From Nitrosomonadaceae bacterium (GTDB lineage Bacteria > Pseudomonadota > Gammaproteobacteria > Burkholderiales > Nitrosomonadaceae): a stretch of 32,723 nucleotides of DNA. Location of the stretch: positions 1 to 32,723 of the forward strand of contig BJGV01000015.1 in assembly GCA_014190895.1 (NCBI GenBank), written 5' to 3'. Under the pieces are notes generated by a model, which saw only the letters and a program-made list of their open reading frames with translations, was not told the DNA's origin and ran no database searches. The position numbers were made by a program, and so were the translations under genes. Below are positions 10,207 to 20,803 of this stretch, piece by piece; the stretch's first letter is position 1, and each line of letters starts with the position of its first letter.

Positions 10207-12489
10207 TTAGAATTGTTGTCCAAATTCAAATTGAAACGGTTGCATGTAATCACCGGGCTGTTTATTAAGCGGATAGCCAAGACTCACTTTAAGTGGGCCC
10301 ATTGGAGAGACCCATGAAACGGCAACTCCAGTAGAGTACCGCATACCTTCAGATTGTGGGTATATCCCACCAGGTCCCCATACCCCACCAGCATCTAGGA
10401 ATCCACTCACCCTTAGCGTTCTATCACTTTTCATACCAGGCATTGGAAATAAAAGCTCCGTACTTCCTATTAGACGTTTATTGCCACCTAGCGCTCTATT
10501 GCTGTCATCACGGGGACCCAATGAACTGATCATATAACCACGTACCGAGGTGTTACCACCAGCAAAAAAGTTCTTAAAGTAAGGCAAAGGTCTTCCATCG
10601 TAGCCATTACCATAGGATGCTTCTCCCCTCAACAGTAGGGTAAAATTATCTGTAATAGGCTGCCAATATTTACTCTCTAGATTTACTTTGTAATAGTTAA
10701 GATCAGCGCCTGGTAAACCTACTTCAACAAACACTCTCTGTGTTGTGCCAGAGGTGGTCCAGATAGCGCTATCTCGACCATCACGCGAAAATCTTATAGA
10801 TGCTGGCAAAGCGCTGGTTTGAACGCCAAATACCCTGACAAATTCTCTAGCGCGCGTCGGACTGAGGGAACTTAAATGTTGTTCTGTCATTTCGGCACCA
10901 AGACCAACCGTGATTATATCCTTCTCATTGATCGGCAGTCCGGAACGAATACCAACACCATAAGTGGTAGTGTTAATGTTAGCCACTGCATTTAGATTTT
11001 TGGTATTCAAGGCACGATAATAAATGTCACCCCCTGCGGTTATTCCATCAAGAGTAAAATAAGGGTCGGTGTAGGACAGCGAGTAAACTTTGTTAACAGC
11101 GCCTGTGGCAGCAGTCAACGCAAGAGTTTTACCAGTACCAAATAGATTCTCCTGCTGGATATTACCATTTAGCATGATGCCTTCTTGTTGAGAATAACCT
11201 ACTCCAAACATTACATTTCCAGTGGGTTTTTCAGTGACTTTAAATTTTATATCAATTTTATCATTGCTACCCTCAACTGCTGGCGTCTCTAAGTTCACGG
11301 CAGAAAAGTAGTTTGTTCTGTCTATGCGTTGCTTAGAGCGATTAATTTTGGCAGTTGAATACCAACCACCTTCGAGCTGACGTATTTCTCGACGTATTAC
11401 TGAGTCACGGGTACGAATGTTACCCTCTATGACAACGCGTCTGACATAAACGCGCAGACCAGGATCAATAGAGAAATGAAAACTTACCTCTTGTTTTTCT
11501 TTATTTAGTTCTGGCGTTGCATTGACACTGGCAAATGCATAACCGCTCTCTCCCAATCCATCGGTAATCATTTTAACGGATTCTGTTAGTTTTTTACGTG
11601 AAAATACATCGCCTGATTTAATCAGTATGAGTTTCTTTAAATCAGCTTCCGGCATGTCTGTTTTACCAGATTGTGTTACCTCAGAGACCTTATATTGAGC
11701 ACCTTCGCTTATATTGACTGTAATATAGATCTCCCGCATGTCAGGCGTGACTGATACTTGGGTGGAGTCGATATTAAATTCTAGATAACCGTTATCAAGA
11801 TAGTACGAGCGTAATGTTTCTAGATCAGCAGACAGTTTTTGTTTTGAGTACTGATCATTTTTTGTGAACCAAGAAATTAAATTAGGCGGTTTTAGTGCAA
11901 ATAGATCCGTTAGTTCTTTTTCCTTAAAAGCGTTAATCCCGATAAGATTTATTTTTCTAATTCTCGCAACCTCGCCTTCGTCAATAGAAAAATTAATTGC
12001 AACGCGATTACGCTCGAGCGGTGTAACTGTAGAAGTAATTTTTATAGAGTACCTGCCTCGACTAAGATACTGCTGCTTCAATTCAGTTTCTGCTTTATCT
12101 AGTACAACCCGATCAAATGTACGAGACATCGCTAAACCTGATTGCTGTATACTAGACTTTAACTTACCAGATTCAAACTCTTTGGCGCCAGTAATGGTAA
12201 TTTCTGAGATGGTGGGACGTTCTGTCAGTACTATGAGCAGGATGCCATTTTCAGACTCTAGTCGCACATTTTTAAAAAAACCTGTGGCATAAAGCGCCTT
12301 GATTGCGGCTTCAGCCTTATCGTCGTCCATCATGTCACCTACTTTTATTGGTAGATAACTAAACACCGTTCCTGGTTCTGTACGCTGCAATCCGTTTATC
12401 TGGATATCTTGAATTACAAAGGGTTCCTCCGCCTGCAAAATTGCAGGAAAAAAGAAAAAAATAAACATAACAAGATATCTAATTCCCAT
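10207..12489 (-). CDS. bamA: Outer membrane protein assembly factor BamA
   Basis: The 760-residue Omp85 protein is the core of the BAM complex, which inserts beta-barrels into the outer membrane. It has a signal peptide (hydrophobic core LVMFIFFFFPAIL, cleavage after QA, about residue 20), then five POTRA domains at about 21-420, and the 16-strand barrel from about 425. The VRGY motif of the loop 6 lock (GNTSVRGYM) and the C-terminal Phe signal (EFGQQF) are intact. It is three bases downstream of rseP. The genes that usually follow, skp and lpxD, are absent: the next gene is fabZ after a 127-base spacer. Confidence 0.96.
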   Translation of the reverse strand: MGIRYLVMFIFFFFPAILQAEEPFVIQDIQINGLQRTEPGTVFSYLPIKVGDMMDDDKAEAAIKALYATGFFKNVRLESENGILLIVLTERPTISEITITGAKEFESGKLKSSIQQSGLAMSRTFDRVVLDKAETELKQQYLSRGRYSIKITSTVTPLERNRVAINFSIDEGEVARIRKINLIGINAFKEKELTDLFALKPPNLISWFTKNDQYSKQKLSADLETLRSYYLDNGYLEFNIDSTQVSVTPDMREIYITVNISEGAQYKVSEVTQSGKTDMPEADLKKLILIKSGDVFSRKKLTESVKMITDGLGESGYAFASVNATPELNKEKQEVSFHFSIDPGLRVYVRRVVIEGNIRTRDSVIRREIRQLEGGWYSTAKINRSKQRIDRTNYFSAVNLETPAVEGSNDKIDIKFKVTEKPTGNVMFGVGYSQQEGIMLNGNIQQENLFGTGKTLALTAATGAVNKVYSLSYTDPYFTLDGITAGGDIYYRALNTKNLNAVANINTTTYGVGIRSGLPINEKDIITVGLGAEMTEQHLSSLSPTRAREFVRVFGVQTSALPASIRFSRDGRDSAIWTTSGTTQRVFVEVGLPGADLNYYKVNLESKYWQPITDNFTLLLRGEASYGNGYDGRPLPYFKNFFAGGNTSVRGYMISSLGPRDDSNRALGGNKRLIGSTELLFPMPGMKSDRTLRVSGFLDAGGVWGPGGIYPQSEGMRYSTGVAVSWVSPMGPLKVSLGYPLNKQPGDYMQPFQFEFGQQF

Positions 12490-12492
12490 GCT

Positions 12493-13860
12493 TTAGTTAG
12501 AGATAAATCGATTAATATCGTTATACATAGCAAGAATCATAAGAATAAATAACAGCATCATTCCTATTTGTTGACTAATGCCCATAATTTTTTCCGAAAG
12601 AGGACTACCTTTAATAATTTCAATAACATAATACATTAAATGCCCGCCATCTAATAATGGGATAGGCAGTAAATTTAAAACTCCCAAACTGATACTGATG
12701 AGCGCAAGAAATGCGCAGTAAGATGCAAGTCCAATTTGAGCCGACTTACCAGCGTAATCCGCAATCACTATAGGACCGCTTAAATTTTTCCACGATACAT
12801 TTCCCTCTACCATTCTCCATAGCATTTTTAGTGTAAAAACAGATATATCCCATGTTTTTTTTACCGCCATAACCGCAGCAGTGCTTGCTGGGTAATTAAT
12901 TTTGACTAACAGTTTTTCTAATTCAGAATGAATAATTTGTGGCTCAATCCCAATTCTGCCAATCGTTTTTCCATTTTGGATAATTGCGTCAGGGGTGATA
13001 TCTATTTTAATGAGAGCACTATTGCGTCGAATTTCCATTACCATGGATTGTTTGGGATTGTTTTGTATTTGGTATATCAATTCTTCCCATAAGGTAATTT
13101 TCTTTCCATTCACCATTAGAATTTCATCATTAACTAGCAATCCGGATCGACTAGCTGCAGTATTTTCAGACACCTTAGCAATGAAGGGTCTTACTGTTGG
13201 CTGATAATTATTTAAACCTAGTTTCTGTAGAAAATTGATTTCCAAATCATCAGCGCTTATACGACTTAAGTCCAACTCTCGCCAGCTAGCCTTACCATTT
13301 CGATCTAAAGATTCCACCTCGACAGAGGTAGACTTCTCTGTTACTTTTTTTAACAGTATCCAGCGAGCATCCTCCCAAGTAGCAATAGATTCAGTACCAA
13401 TTCTTAATATGGTGTCACCTTTCTCAAAGGCTGAAGATGCAGCAGGCGTGTCTGGAATAACCGTTCCAATAATTGGTTTCATCCCAGTTATTCCTAGCAT
13501 AAATACTGCCCAGTATAGTAAAATTGCTAGAAGAAAATTGGCAACTGGCCCGGCCACAACAATAGCAAAACGTTGTGTGACTGACTTACCATTAAATGAA
13601 TACATGAGATCTTTGGGAGCAACCTCTCCTTCGCGTTCATCCAACATTTTGACGTAACCACCGATAGGAAAGGCAGTTATGACCCATTCAGTCTGGTCTT
13701 TTCCCCAACGCTTCTTTAGCAAGGGCCGGCCAAAACCAATTGAGAAACGTAGCACTCTTACTCCGCACCAACGCGCTACCAAGTAGTGACCAAATTCATG
13801 AAATACAATTAGAATACCTAGGGCAATCAAGAAGGCGAGTATTGTGAAAAGGATTGTCAT
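12493..13860 (-). CDS. rseP: Site-2 zinc metalloprotease RseP
   Basis: The 455-residue inner membrane protease cuts anti-sigma factors and leftover signal peptides within the membrane. The zinc site HEFGH is at residues 21-25 in the first transmembrane helix, and the third ligand motif LLPIPLLDGGH is near the C-terminus. Two periplasmic PDZ domains lie between (about residues 125-200 and 205-290), and the protein ends in a transmembrane segment. Its ATG is followed by normal family sequence. It precedes bamA with almost no gap, consistent with an outer-membrane stress and assembly operon. A 208-base spacer separates it from dxr. Confidence 0.94.
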   Translation of the reverse strand: MTILFTILAFLIALGILIVFHEFGHYLVARWCGVRVLRFSIGFGRPLLKKRWGKDQTEWVITAFPIGGYVKMLDEREGEVAPKDLMYSFNGKSVTQRFAIVVAGPVANFLLAILLYWAVFMLGITGMKPIIGTVIPDTPAASSAFEKGDTILRIGTESIATWEDARWILLKKVTEKSTSVEVESLDRNGKASWRELDLSRISADDLEINFLQKLGLNNYQPTVRPFIAKVSENTAASRSGLLVNDEILMVNGKKITLWEELIYQIQNNPKQSMVMEIRRNSALIKIDITPDAIIQNGKTIGRIGIEPQIIHSELEKLLVKINYPASTAAVMAVKKTWDISVFTLKMLWRMVEGNVSWKNLSGPIVIADYAGKSAQIGLASYCAFLALISISLGVLNLLPIPLLDGGHLMYYVIEIIKGSPLSEKIMGISQQIGMMLLFILMILAMYNDINRFISN

Positions 13861-14068
13861 TTTTGTTGACTATCGGAAATGAAAGTAAGAATAATATGAT
13901 CCATAGGTCTTATCAAGAAATAAGATCGAACGTAAAAAAAGAACGAAACTGAGATCAGATGTAGCGCTCAGAAAATTCTTTTGTATCTTTGTCAGATACA
14001 ATTAGATGTGCAGTACACACAAAAATATAAGCATAGTGCGACAGTAATGTCACTATTTTTAAATTAAA
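13861..14068. other. Spacer dxr-rseP with two inverted repeats
   Basis: No gene is seen. A perfect 7-bp inverted repeat TTGTATC/GATACAA lies at 13981-13987 and 13995-14001. A second, TCTTAT/ATAAGA, lies at 13908-13913 and 13920-13925. Neither is followed by a strong T-tract on the minus strand. The spacer is longer than others in the cluster and may hold a separate promoter for rseP-bamA. Confidence 0.35.
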
Positions 14069-15265
14069 TTAATGTTTTGCACTAAATTCTAATAACCACT
14101 GATATGCGGTCGCACGTGCCATGCTGTCAACTTCCAAAATATCGTCAAGTGTGTTGATAGAAGTGCGATTAACTCTCTGCATTACTTCTTCAATCATAGA
14201 AGGGATTGTAGTAAATGATATGCGGCGCTCCAAAAATGATTCCACTGCTACTTCATTCGCAGCATTTAGTATTGCTGGGGCGCTGCCGCCAGAAGCAAGA
14301 GCTTCATAGGCTAATCTCAAACAGGGGAAGCGTGCAAAATCAGGTTTTTCAAAGTCTAATCTAGCAACTTTAAACATATCTAGAGGTGTTACGCCAGACT
14401 CGATCCGTTCTGGATAAGCCAACGCATGTGCAATTGGAGTACGCATATCTGGATTTCCTAATTGAGCCAACACCGACCCATCCACATATTCGACCATAGA
14501 ATGAATAATGCTTTGTGGATGAATGAGTACCTCGATCTTCTCGGGTGCAGCATCAAATAACCAATGAGCCTCGATTACTTCCAAACCTTTATTCATCATG
14601 GTAGCGGAATCTACAGAGATTTTGCGCCCCATTACCCAATTAGGGTGAGCACAAGCTTCTTCCGGCGTAACATTAGCTAATGAGGCTAACGATGATTGTC
14701 GAAATGGACCGCCGGATGCAGTTAGTAAAATACGACGCACCCCAGTTACAGTCAAATTTCTATTGAATCCTGTTGGAAGGGACTGAAGAATGGCGTTGTG
14801 CTCACTATCAATTGGCAGCAGAGTTGCATTATTTTGCTTGATTACATTTATAAAAATATGTCCAGCCATTACGAGAGCTTCTTTGTTGGCAAGCAATACA
14901 CGTTTACCAGCACGAGCGGCGGAGAATGTGGGCCGTATACCAGCGGCGCCTACAATAGCAGCCATAACAGTGTCCACTTCAGGCAGTGATGCCATTTTTT
15001 CCAGAGACTCAACACCGGATAATACCTCAGTATCGATTCCCATTTTATGGATGCCAGCTCGTAGTTTCTCGGCACCGGTTTGATCTAGCATCACCGCATA
15101 ACGGGGGCGAAAATAGCAACATTGCTCTAACATTTTTTTGAAATTATTGTTGGCTGTAAGTGCAATAATATGAAATCGATCTGGGTGTTTCGAAACCACA
15201 TCAAGTGTGCTTACGCCAACGCTGCCAGTAGAGCCGAGAATAGTAAGGTGACGAATAGTGGTCAT
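14069..15265 (-). CDS. dxr: 1-deoxy-D-xylulose 5-phosphate reductoisomerase
   Basis: The 398-residue enzyme makes 2-C-methyl-erythritol 4-phosphate, the committed step of the MEP isoprenoid pathway. It has the NADPH-binding GSTGSVG near residue 11, [12 protein letters not shown], the metal-binding PIDSEHNAI, and TASGGPF. The flexible-loop and substrate segment [23 protein letters not shown] is complete. It lies six bases after cdsA. Its product line leads to the undecaprenyl carrier made by UppS in the same cluster. Confidence 0.96.
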   Translation of the reverse strand: MTTIRHLTILGSTGSVGVSTLDVVSKHPDRFHIIALTANNNFKKMLEQCCYFRPRYAVMLDQTGAEKLRAGIHKMGIDTEVLSGVESLEKMASLPEVDTVMAAIVGAAGIRPTFSAARAGKRVLLANKEALVMAGHIFINVIKQNNATLLPIDSEHNAILQSLPTGFNRNLTVTGVRRILLTASGGPFRQSSLASLANVTPEEACAHPNWVMGRKISVDSATMMNKGLEVIEAHWLFDAAPEKIEVLIHPQSIIHSMVEYVDGSVLAQLGNPDMRTPIAHALAYPERIESGVTPLDMFKVARLDFEKPDFARFPCLRLAYEALASGGSAPAILNAANEVAVESFLERRISFTTIPSMIEEVMQRVNRTSINTLDDILEVDSMARATAYQWLLEFSAKH

Positions 15266-15271
15266 AATAAT

Positions 15272-16087
15272 TTAGACAGTAGAAATAAGTATCGTCAAAG
15301 TAGCAATAGGCAGGGTTGAAGTTAAGGCATCAATACGATCAAGTATACCACCGTGACCAGGCAAGATATTGCCGCTATTTTTAATTCCGGCATGACGTTT
15401 CATTAGTGATTCAAATAAATCACCAATAACGCCGAGTGCAGTTAGTGCCAATAATAGTGGGAGTAGTAAAATAGTTTGCTTTTCTTCCCCCAGCATATAG
15501 TTCCATATTAGAGCGTATATAGAGACCGCTATAAATCCTCCTGCTAATCCTTCCCATGTTTTACCTGGACTAATATCTTTTGCAAGTTTGTGTTTGCCAA
15601 ACGCTCGTCCAGTTAAGAATGCGGCGGTATCAGAGATCCAAATAGTCGCCATAAATCCTAACAACAAGGAAGGACTGATTATACGTAATTGGTACAGAGC
15701 AAGACAGGTTGGTAGCAGAATTAACCAGCCTATCAGAATAAGCAAAGTTAAGTTTTTAATTGGACGGTTTAATCTTAGAAGACTTGGTGCACCTATAATC
15801 CAAAATACTACAGATGCTACGTAAATCCAGAGAAATATGGTGGTAAATGAGTTAATCACAGAGGCTTTATTCAATGCAAATAGAAGCTCTCCCCCCAGCA
15901 AGGCAGTAATTATTAAGTAAGCAATAGAGCCAGTCATAGAGAACCTTGCCAGTTTGCTCCATTCCCATGAACCCATTACAGTTAGAGTAAGAAGTAATGC
16001 CATCCAAAAAATTTCTGATAGATAAAACAGTGCCGTTAAAAAAAGAAACAACACAATGACAGCCGTGATAATTCGAATTTTAAGCAT
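15272..16087 (-). CDS. cdsA: Phosphatidate cytidylyltransferase
   Basis: The 271-residue integral membrane enzyme makes CDP-diacylglycerol from phosphatidate and CTP, the precursor of all bacterial phospholipids. Several hydrophobic segments fill the first two thirds. The family signature is present near the C-terminus: SPGKTWEG, then GDLFESLMKRHAGIKNSG and LPGHGGILDRIDAL, which carries the catalytic and metal-binding acidic residues. It is 50 bases after uppS and six before dxr. Confidence 0.93.
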   Translation of the reverse strand: MLKIRIITAVIVLFLFLTALFYLSEIFWMALLLTLTVMGSWEWSKLARFSMTGSIAYLIITALLGGELLFALNKASVINSFTTIFLWIYVASVVFWIIGAPSLLRLNRPIKNLTLLILIGWLILLPTCLALYQLRIISPSLLLGFMATIWISDTAAFLTGRAFGKHKLAKDISPGKTWEGLAGGFIAVSIYALIWNYMLGEEKQTILLLPLLLALTALGVIGDLFESLMKRHAGIKNSGNILPGHGGILDRIDALTSTLPIATLTILISTV

Positions 16088-16137
16088 AAATAGAAGTGAA
16101 TCAGAAATAAATTATGTTTGCCGCAGGAATATAGAAG

Positions 16138-16899
16138 CTAACCCATTTTTTTAGATATTTTTTGAGTCATATCAGTGATCGATAGCTTAACCGGCGCATT
16201 AATTTTTCCAAAACGACGTTCTCGTTTAAAGTACGATTCAATAGCCAAATTGAAGGCGTCTTCTTTAAAATCAGGCCACAAAGTATCGGTGAAATAAAGT
16301 TCGGTGTAGATTAGGTTCCACAGAAGAAAATTGCTAATGCGCTGCTCGCCACCAGTGCGTATAAGTAAATCAGGTTCTGGCGCATAACTCATCATAAAAT
16401 GTTGAGCTAAATCTTTTTCCTCAAAATGGCCTATCAACTCCGGACGTTGTTCTAACATTTTGAGAGTTGCTTGTATAATATCCCAGCGTCCTCCGTAATT
16501 AGCTGCAATGGTGAGCGTAAGGCCTGTATTAGCAGCAGTCAAAGTTTCTCCATCATGAATAAGTTTAATTATTTTCGGGGAAAATTTTGACAAATCACCA
16601 ATCACCTTGAAGCGAATATTATTTTTGTGTAATTTAATTATTTCTTGCTCAAGCGTGATAGTAAAGAGTGCTATGAGGAGAGTAATTTCATTTAGCGGTC
16701 TGCTCCAATTTTCGCTACTAAAGGCAAATAATGTTAGATATTTTACGCCTTGTTCAATACAGGATTTAACAACAATTCTTACGACTTCTACCCCGCGTTT
16801 GTGTCCGGAGATTCGTGGTATAGAAAGATTATTTGCCCAGCGACCATTGCCATCCATAATAATGGCCACATGTTGAGGTATTTTTGTAGTTTCTGACAT
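16138..16899 (-). CDS. uppS: Undecaprenyl diphosphate synthase
   Basis: The 253-residue cis-prenyltransferase extends farnesyl diphosphate to the C55 carrier for peptidoglycan and other envelope polymers. The catalytic Asp16 lies in IIMDGNGRWAN. Further motifs are GHKRGVE, LTLFAFSSENWSRP and the C-terminal LLIRTGGEQRISNFLLW with its diphosphate-binding Arg and metal-site Glu. Its presence implies peptidoglycan synthesis continues. Confidence 0.95.
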   Translation of the reverse strand: MSETTKIPQHVAIIMDGNGRWANNLSIPRISGHKRGVEVVRIVVKSCIEQGVKYLTLFAFSSENWSRPLNEITLLIALFTITLEQEIIKLHKNNIRFKVIGDLSKFSPKIIKLIHDGETLTAANTGLTLTIAANYGGRWDIIQATLKMLEQRPELIGHFEEKDLAQHFMMSYAPEPDLLIRTGGEQRISNFLLWNLIYTELYFTDTLWPDFKEDAFNLAIESYFKRERRFGKINAPVKLSITDMTQKISKKMG

Positions 16900-16958
16900 T
16901 TTTTAATTGTATTGATAGTGAGAATCTTGGGCGATAAATTTTTCAACTAACGCCTTAA

Positions 16959-17516
16959 TCAGATCAGTATTAATTCTGCTTCTTTAATTTGTAGTATTTT
17001 ATCTACTTCAGAGATATAAGAATTTGTAATTTTTTGAATTTCATCTTGATTATAGCGCTCGTCATCCTCTGAGATTTCTTTATCTTTGAGCGAGGATTTT
17101 AAATTAGTATTTGCATCACGTCGGGTATTGCGCATTGCTATTCGTGTTGTTTCTGCTTCATTTCTCACTATTTTTATAAGATCTCTTCGCCGTTCCTCAG
17201 TTAGTGCGGGCATGGGTATACGAATTAGCTCACCCGTTGTCACAGGATTTAATCCAAGACCAGAGTCGCGTATTGTTCTCTCAATCGTACCTAGCATTTT
17301 TTTTTCCCAGGGTGAAACGCCAATAGTACGCGCGTCTAGAAGAGTAATGTTAGCTACTTGAGAAATGGGCATTAGTGTGTCGTAACAATCCACGGTGATG
17401 TGATCTAGTAAACCAGTATGAGCTCGTCCGGTACGAATTTTTCCAAAATTAGTTTTTAAAGCTTCTAGGCTTTTATGCATCTTTTGTTCGGTAAACTTCT
17501 TAATGTCGGTTGTCAT
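16959..17516 (-). CDS. frr: Ribosome recycling factor
   Basis: The 185-residue protein splits post-termination ribosomes together with EF-G, which is also encoded in this window. The full family length is present. Domain I helices and the RTGRAH and [15 protein letters not shown] segments are recognisable, as is the C-terminal helix ([17 protein letters not shown]). It follows pyrH by 97 bases in the conserved rpsB-tsf-pyrH-frr order. Confidence 0.95.
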   Translation of the reverse strand: MTTDIKKFTEQKMHKSLEALKTNFGKIRTGRAHTGLLDHITVDCYDTLMPISQVANITLLDARTIGVSPWEKKMLGTIERTIRDSGLGLNPVTTGELIRIPMPALTEERRRDLIKIVRNEAETTRIAMRNTRRDANTNLKSSLKDKEISEDDERYNQDEIQKITNSYISEVDKILQIKEAELILI

Positions 17517-17613
17517 AATTTATGCTGTATGTAACAGAAATGAGAAAAAAAGGCGGTAACCCTAATCTCACAATAAGATATTCTGGCTTACGCTAAGAAA
17601 AAAGCTGCTGAAT

Positions 17614-18330
17614 CTAAACTTGTATCATTGTTCCTTCATCTTTTCCCATTATTACTCTTTTCAGTGCTCCAATTTTGAATATATTAAATACATTAAGAGG
17701 TAGTTTGTGATCGCGACATAAAGTTAGCGCAGTGGCATCCATTACTTTTAAGTTTCTATTGATGGCTTCATCAAATGATAAATGTTGATAACGTTTGGCA
17801 TCTGAATTAGTTTTAGGGTCGCTGGTGTATACGCCATTAACTTTGGTGCCTTTGAGAACTATATCTACATTCATTTCCATGCCACGTAGCACGGCAGCAG
17901 TATCAGTGGTGAAGAACGGATTACCTGTGCCGGCAGCAAAGATGACCACCTTACCTTCTTCTAGATAGCGAATTGCTTTGTTACGAATATAGGGCCCTAC
18001 TACTTGATCAATCCGTAGCGCAGACTGTATTCGACTTACTAAATCGTTGCGACGCATTGTATCTTGCAACGCCAAGGCATTCATAACGGTAGCTAGCATG
18101 CCCATATAATCAGCTGTGGCCCGATCTAGTCCATTCTCGGTTGCTGTCATTCCACGGAAGATATTGCCACCACCAATTACAATTGCCACCTCAACATTAA
18201 GTTGAACTACCTCATGTATCTCAGCAACGATTCTTTCTATTACAACGCGGTTAATCCCATAAGTGTCCTCACCCATAAGAGCTTCGCCAGAGATTTTTAA
18301 TAAGATCCTTTTATAGACGGAGGTTTTCAT
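17614..18330 (-). CDS. pyrH: UMP kinase
   Basis: The 238-residue amino-acid-kinase-fold enzyme phosphorylates UMP to UDP. It shows [11 protein letters not shown] at the N-terminus, [11 protein letters not shown], and [17 protein letters not shown], which binds UMP and ATP, plus the [16 protein letters not shown] segment. It lies 25 bases after tsf. PyrF, also in the window, makes its substrate UMP, although the two genes are not linked. Confidence 0.96.
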   Translation of the reverse strand: MKTSVYKRILLKISGEALMGEDTYGINRVVIERIVAEIHEVVQLNVEVAIVIGGGNIFRGMTATENGLDRATADYMGMLATVMNALALQDTMRRNDLVSRIQSALRIDQVVGPYIRNKAIRYLEEGKVVIFAAGTGNPFFTTDTAAVLRGMEMNVDIVLKGTKVNGVYTSDPKTNSDAKRYQHLSFDEAINRNLKVMDATALTLCRDHKLPLNVFNIFKIGALKRVIMGKDEGTMIQV

Positions 18331-18355
18331 GGGTAATTTAAGAGGATGATGTAGA

Positions 18356-19255
18356 TTAGTTTCCGTGAATTCCTTTTGCTTTACTAATTTGATTCATCAC
18401 CTCGACTGCGAAATCATCAGATTTTTTTTCAATGCCGTCGCCCACGACAAACATTGTGAAGCCGTTAATCTTGGCAGATTTTTTGGTGATTAACTTCTCC
18501 ACGGTCTGCTCCGGATCTTTAACAAAAGGTTGGCCTAGCAAGGTTATTTCGGCAAGGTATTTAGCAATGCGACCATTTACCATTTTCTCAATGATATCCG
18601 CAGATTTTCCACTTTCTGCTGCTTGCGCCGTGTAAATTAGGCGTTCACGTTCCAATAAATCTGCCGGTACTTGTTCTATAGAAACACACATTGGTTTATT
18701 AGCTGCGATATGCATGGCCAGGTCTTTTCCTAAAGCTTCATCACCACCTGTGTAGTCAATTATCACGCCAATTTTGCTACCATGTAGGTATAAAGCAAGG
18801 CGTCCTTGTGTTGTATGGCGGACACAACGACGCACACTAATATTTTCGCCTAATCTCATTACTAACTCTTTTCGAGATTCCTCCGTATTTCTACCATCAG
18901 ACAAAGTACTCTTTGTTATAACTTCTAGGTCTGTTATATTTTTTGTTGTTACTAACTGTGCAAGACTTTTGGCAAAGTTACCAAAGTCTTCATTTCTAGA
19001 AACAAAATCAGTCTCACAATTTACCTCTACCAGAGCTCCACTCTTTCCATCGGTTGCGATATGCGCCCCTATCATTCCTTCGGCCGCTATACGTCCAGAA
19101 GCTTTACTTGCTTTGATACCGCTCCTAATCCTTAGTAGCTCCTCCGCCGCTTTCATGTCGCCAGCCGTTTCAACTAATGCTCTTTTGCACTCCATCATGC
19201 CGAGTCCAGTTAAATCACGTAACTCCTTGACTGTACTTGCAATAATATCGATCAT
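18356..19255 (-). CDS. tsf: Elongation factor Ts
   Basis: The 299-residue guanine-nucleotide exchange factor for EF-Tu has an N-terminal UBA-like domain ([23 protein letters not shown], about residues 11-33). The signature [13 protein letters not shown] and the later HIAANKP region of the core follow. The start has a TGGAG Shine-Dalgarno. It lies 156 bases downstream of rpsB, a usual arrangement. Confidence 0.96.
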   Translation of the reverse strand: MIDIIASTVKELRDLTGLGMMECKRALVETAGDMKAAEELLRIRSGIKASKASGRIAAEGMIGAHIATDGKSGALVEVNCETDFVSRNEDFGNFAKSLAQLVTTKNITDLEVITKSTLSDGRNTEESRKELVMRLGENISVRRCVRHTTQGRLALYLHGSKIGVIIDYTGGDEALGKDLAMHIAANKPMCVSIEQVPADLLERERLIYTAQAAESGKSADIIEKMVNGRIAKYLAEITLLGQPFVKDPEQTVEKLITKKSAKINGFTMFVVGDGIEKKSDDFAVEVMNQISKAKGIHGN

Positions 19256-19411
19256 ATTTGCTCCAGATACAAGACTAGTTAAAATTTTCCAATGCCCATT
19301 ACTTTGATTTAAAGAGGCACTTTAAAAGAACCCATTCTCGAAATTTAATAAACAGCAAACGTGAAATATTTTAGGTAACTTTTATTTATTTGACAGGCAG
19401 TTCTATTACTA

Positions 19412-20137
19412 TTACGAATCAGTTTCTGCAAATTTATTTTTGACAATTTCATCAATAATTTCATTACGACCCTCTAAAATTGCGTCAGCTACACCACGAG
19501 CGTAAAGACGTATTGCTTGGCTAGAATCATCATTTCCAGGAATGATGTAGTCCACTCCTTCTGGACTATGATTGGTGTCTACCACAGCCACTACGGGAAT
19601 GCCAAGTTTATTAGCCTCGCTGATCGCACCTTTTTGATACCCTACGTCAATCACAAATATGGCGTCGGGGGGACCTTGCATTTCTTTAATTCCTCCCAGG
19701 CTACGATTAAGTTTCTCCAGTTCGCGCTGGGCATCCAACATTTCTTTTTTAGAAAGTTTGCTGAACGTGCTGTCTTGTGTTGCTATTTCCATGTCCTGTA
19801 GACGCTTGACCGACTGTTTGATTGTTTTGAAATTTGTCAACATTCCACCTAGCCAGCGTTGATCTACGTAAGGAGATTCACAACGAATTGCTTCTTCTCG
19901 CACAATGTCGCGAGCCTGACGTTTAGTGCCAATAAACAGTATTTTGCCTTTATTAGCCGATAATTGATGAATATATTTCATCGCATCTTGGTACATTACT
20001 GTGGTTTTTTCTAGATTAATAATATGTATTTTATTGCGATGACCAAAAATATATGGGGCCATTCTTGGGTTCCAAAAACGAGTTTGATGTCCGAAATGGA
20101 CACCAGCCTCTAACATTTGTTTCATAGTTACTGCCAT
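19412..20137 (-). CDS. rpsB: 30S ribosomal protein S2
   Basis: From the ATG at 20137 the product is 241 residues and begins [19 protein letters not shown], the family N-terminus. A longer frame runs 14 residues further upstream, but the AAGGAG Shine-Dalgarno eight bases before 20137 and homology decide for the shorter form. [23 protein letters not shown] and the [23 protein letters not shown] region are all typical of S2. It is the first gene of the long leftward cluster and has its own promoter and a structured leader of about 130 bases. Confidence 0.96.
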   Translation of the reverse strand: MAVTMKQMLEAGVHFGHQTRFWNPRMAPYIFGHRNKIHIINLEKTTVMYQDAMKYIHQLSANKGKILFIGTKRQARDIVREEAIRCESPYVDQRWLGGMLTNFKTIKQSVKRLQDMEIATQDSTFSKLSKKEMLDAQRELEKLNRSLGGIKEMQGPPDAIFVIDVGYQKGAISEANKLGIPVVAVVDTNHSPEGVDYIIPGNDDSSQAIRLYARGVADAILEGRNEIIDEIVKNKFAETDS

Positions 20138-20266
20138 AAATTTCTCCTTTAGGGTTAGTCCTCCACTTGCCGTAGTCACTCACTAAGTGAGCACCCTTGG
20201 ATTGGCTAGTGTGTGTATTTAATAAGTATGCGCACTAGGAACGAATGCATTATTTAATTAAATTAA
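20138..20266 (-). promoter_or_regulatory. Structured 5' leader of rpsB
   Basis: Between the predicted transcription start and rpsB lie two inverted repeats: CTAGTG/CACTAG at 20206-20211 and 20233-20238, and CTCAC/GTGAG at 20179-20191 with a 3-base loop. S2 represses its own mRNA through a leader structure in gammaproteobacteria. Whether this leader does so is inference. Confidence 0.4.
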
Positions 20267-20272
20267 CTTTAA

Positions 20273-20302
20273 ATTATAACATTTTTATTAAAGAAAACTC
20301 AA
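20273..20302 (-). promoter_or_regulatory. Sigma-70 promoter of rpsB-tsf
   Basis: On the minus strand a -35 box TTGAGT (20302-20297) is followed after 18 bases by a perfect -10 box TATAAT (20278-20273). A TG one base upstream of the -10 forms an extended -10. It is well placed for the strong rpsB-tsf transcript, with a start near 20266. Confidence 0.7.
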
Positions 20303-20425
20303 GAAAAAATTAATAGAAACTAGGTAAATTTGGGCGTAGTAAAAAATTTATTAACTTATATTGTTATGAAATAATTTTGCGCCAAAATTAGAGAGGATTG
20401 TGAGTAACTTTTATCTTAGATTGAA

Positions 20426-20803
20426 TTAAATTAATGTAGGATTTTTGGTTACAGCAACCAATATGATGTATAGAAATACAATCTGTGCAGCGATCCAGGC
20501 AGCAATTTTTATTTTTCGAGTCTTGCCTAGTCGTAGTGCCACTAGGCCAAGAATTATATAGAGTAACAGTCCACCAATTTTAGCGCCAAGCCATGTATTT
20601 ATTTGCAAATACTGCGGTGTTAATAGGATCAGTGAGACAGCGCTTATTAGCAATATAGTGTCTATTATATGGGGTAAAATTTTTACCCATCGTTGCCGAG
20701 ATGTGGCGGAATCTCTCATCATCCACATCCCGCGTAACGTAAATAGTAGGTAGCTGAATAGTACGCTGATAACATGAATTATTTTTAGCGCTGCATAGCT
20801 CAT
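20426..20803 (-). CDS. SirB2-like four-helix membrane protein
   Basis: The 125-residue protein has four predicted membrane segments, at about 7-26, 46-63, 72-92 and 100-120. The N-terminal LKIIHVISVLFSYLLFTLRG and the WVKILPHIIDTILL segment, with conserved His in helices 1 and 2, resemble SirB2 (COG3094) proteins, widespread in beta/gammaproteobacteria. The molecular role is not established; the name comes from an effect on invasion gene expression in Salmonella. The paired His could suggest heme or metal binding, but that is a guess. It has an acceptable GGA ribosome site. Confidence 0.7.
   Translation of the reverse strand: MSYAALKIIHVISVLFSYLLFTLRGMWMMRDSATSRQRWVKILPHIIDTILLISAVSLILLTPQYLQINTWLGAKIGGLLLYIILGLVALRLGKTRKIKIAAWIAAQIVFLYIILVAVTKNPTLI

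Noticed and set aside
11864-12292. 142-residue plus-strand ORF opposite bamA
   Set aside because: It is antisense to the POTRA region of bamA and shows no independent coding signal.
13981-14001. 7-bp hairpin as a dxr terminator
   Set aside because: On the minus strand it is followed by a purine stretch rather than a T-run, so termination is doubtful.
18774-19307. 177-residue plus-strand ORF opposite tsf
   Set aside because: It lies almost wholly antisense to the conserved tsf gene, with composition explained by its reverse complement.
20138-20179. Longer N-terminus for S2 (14 extra residues)
   Set aside because: The strong AAGGAG site lies inside that extension, right before the ATG that matches the S2 family start.
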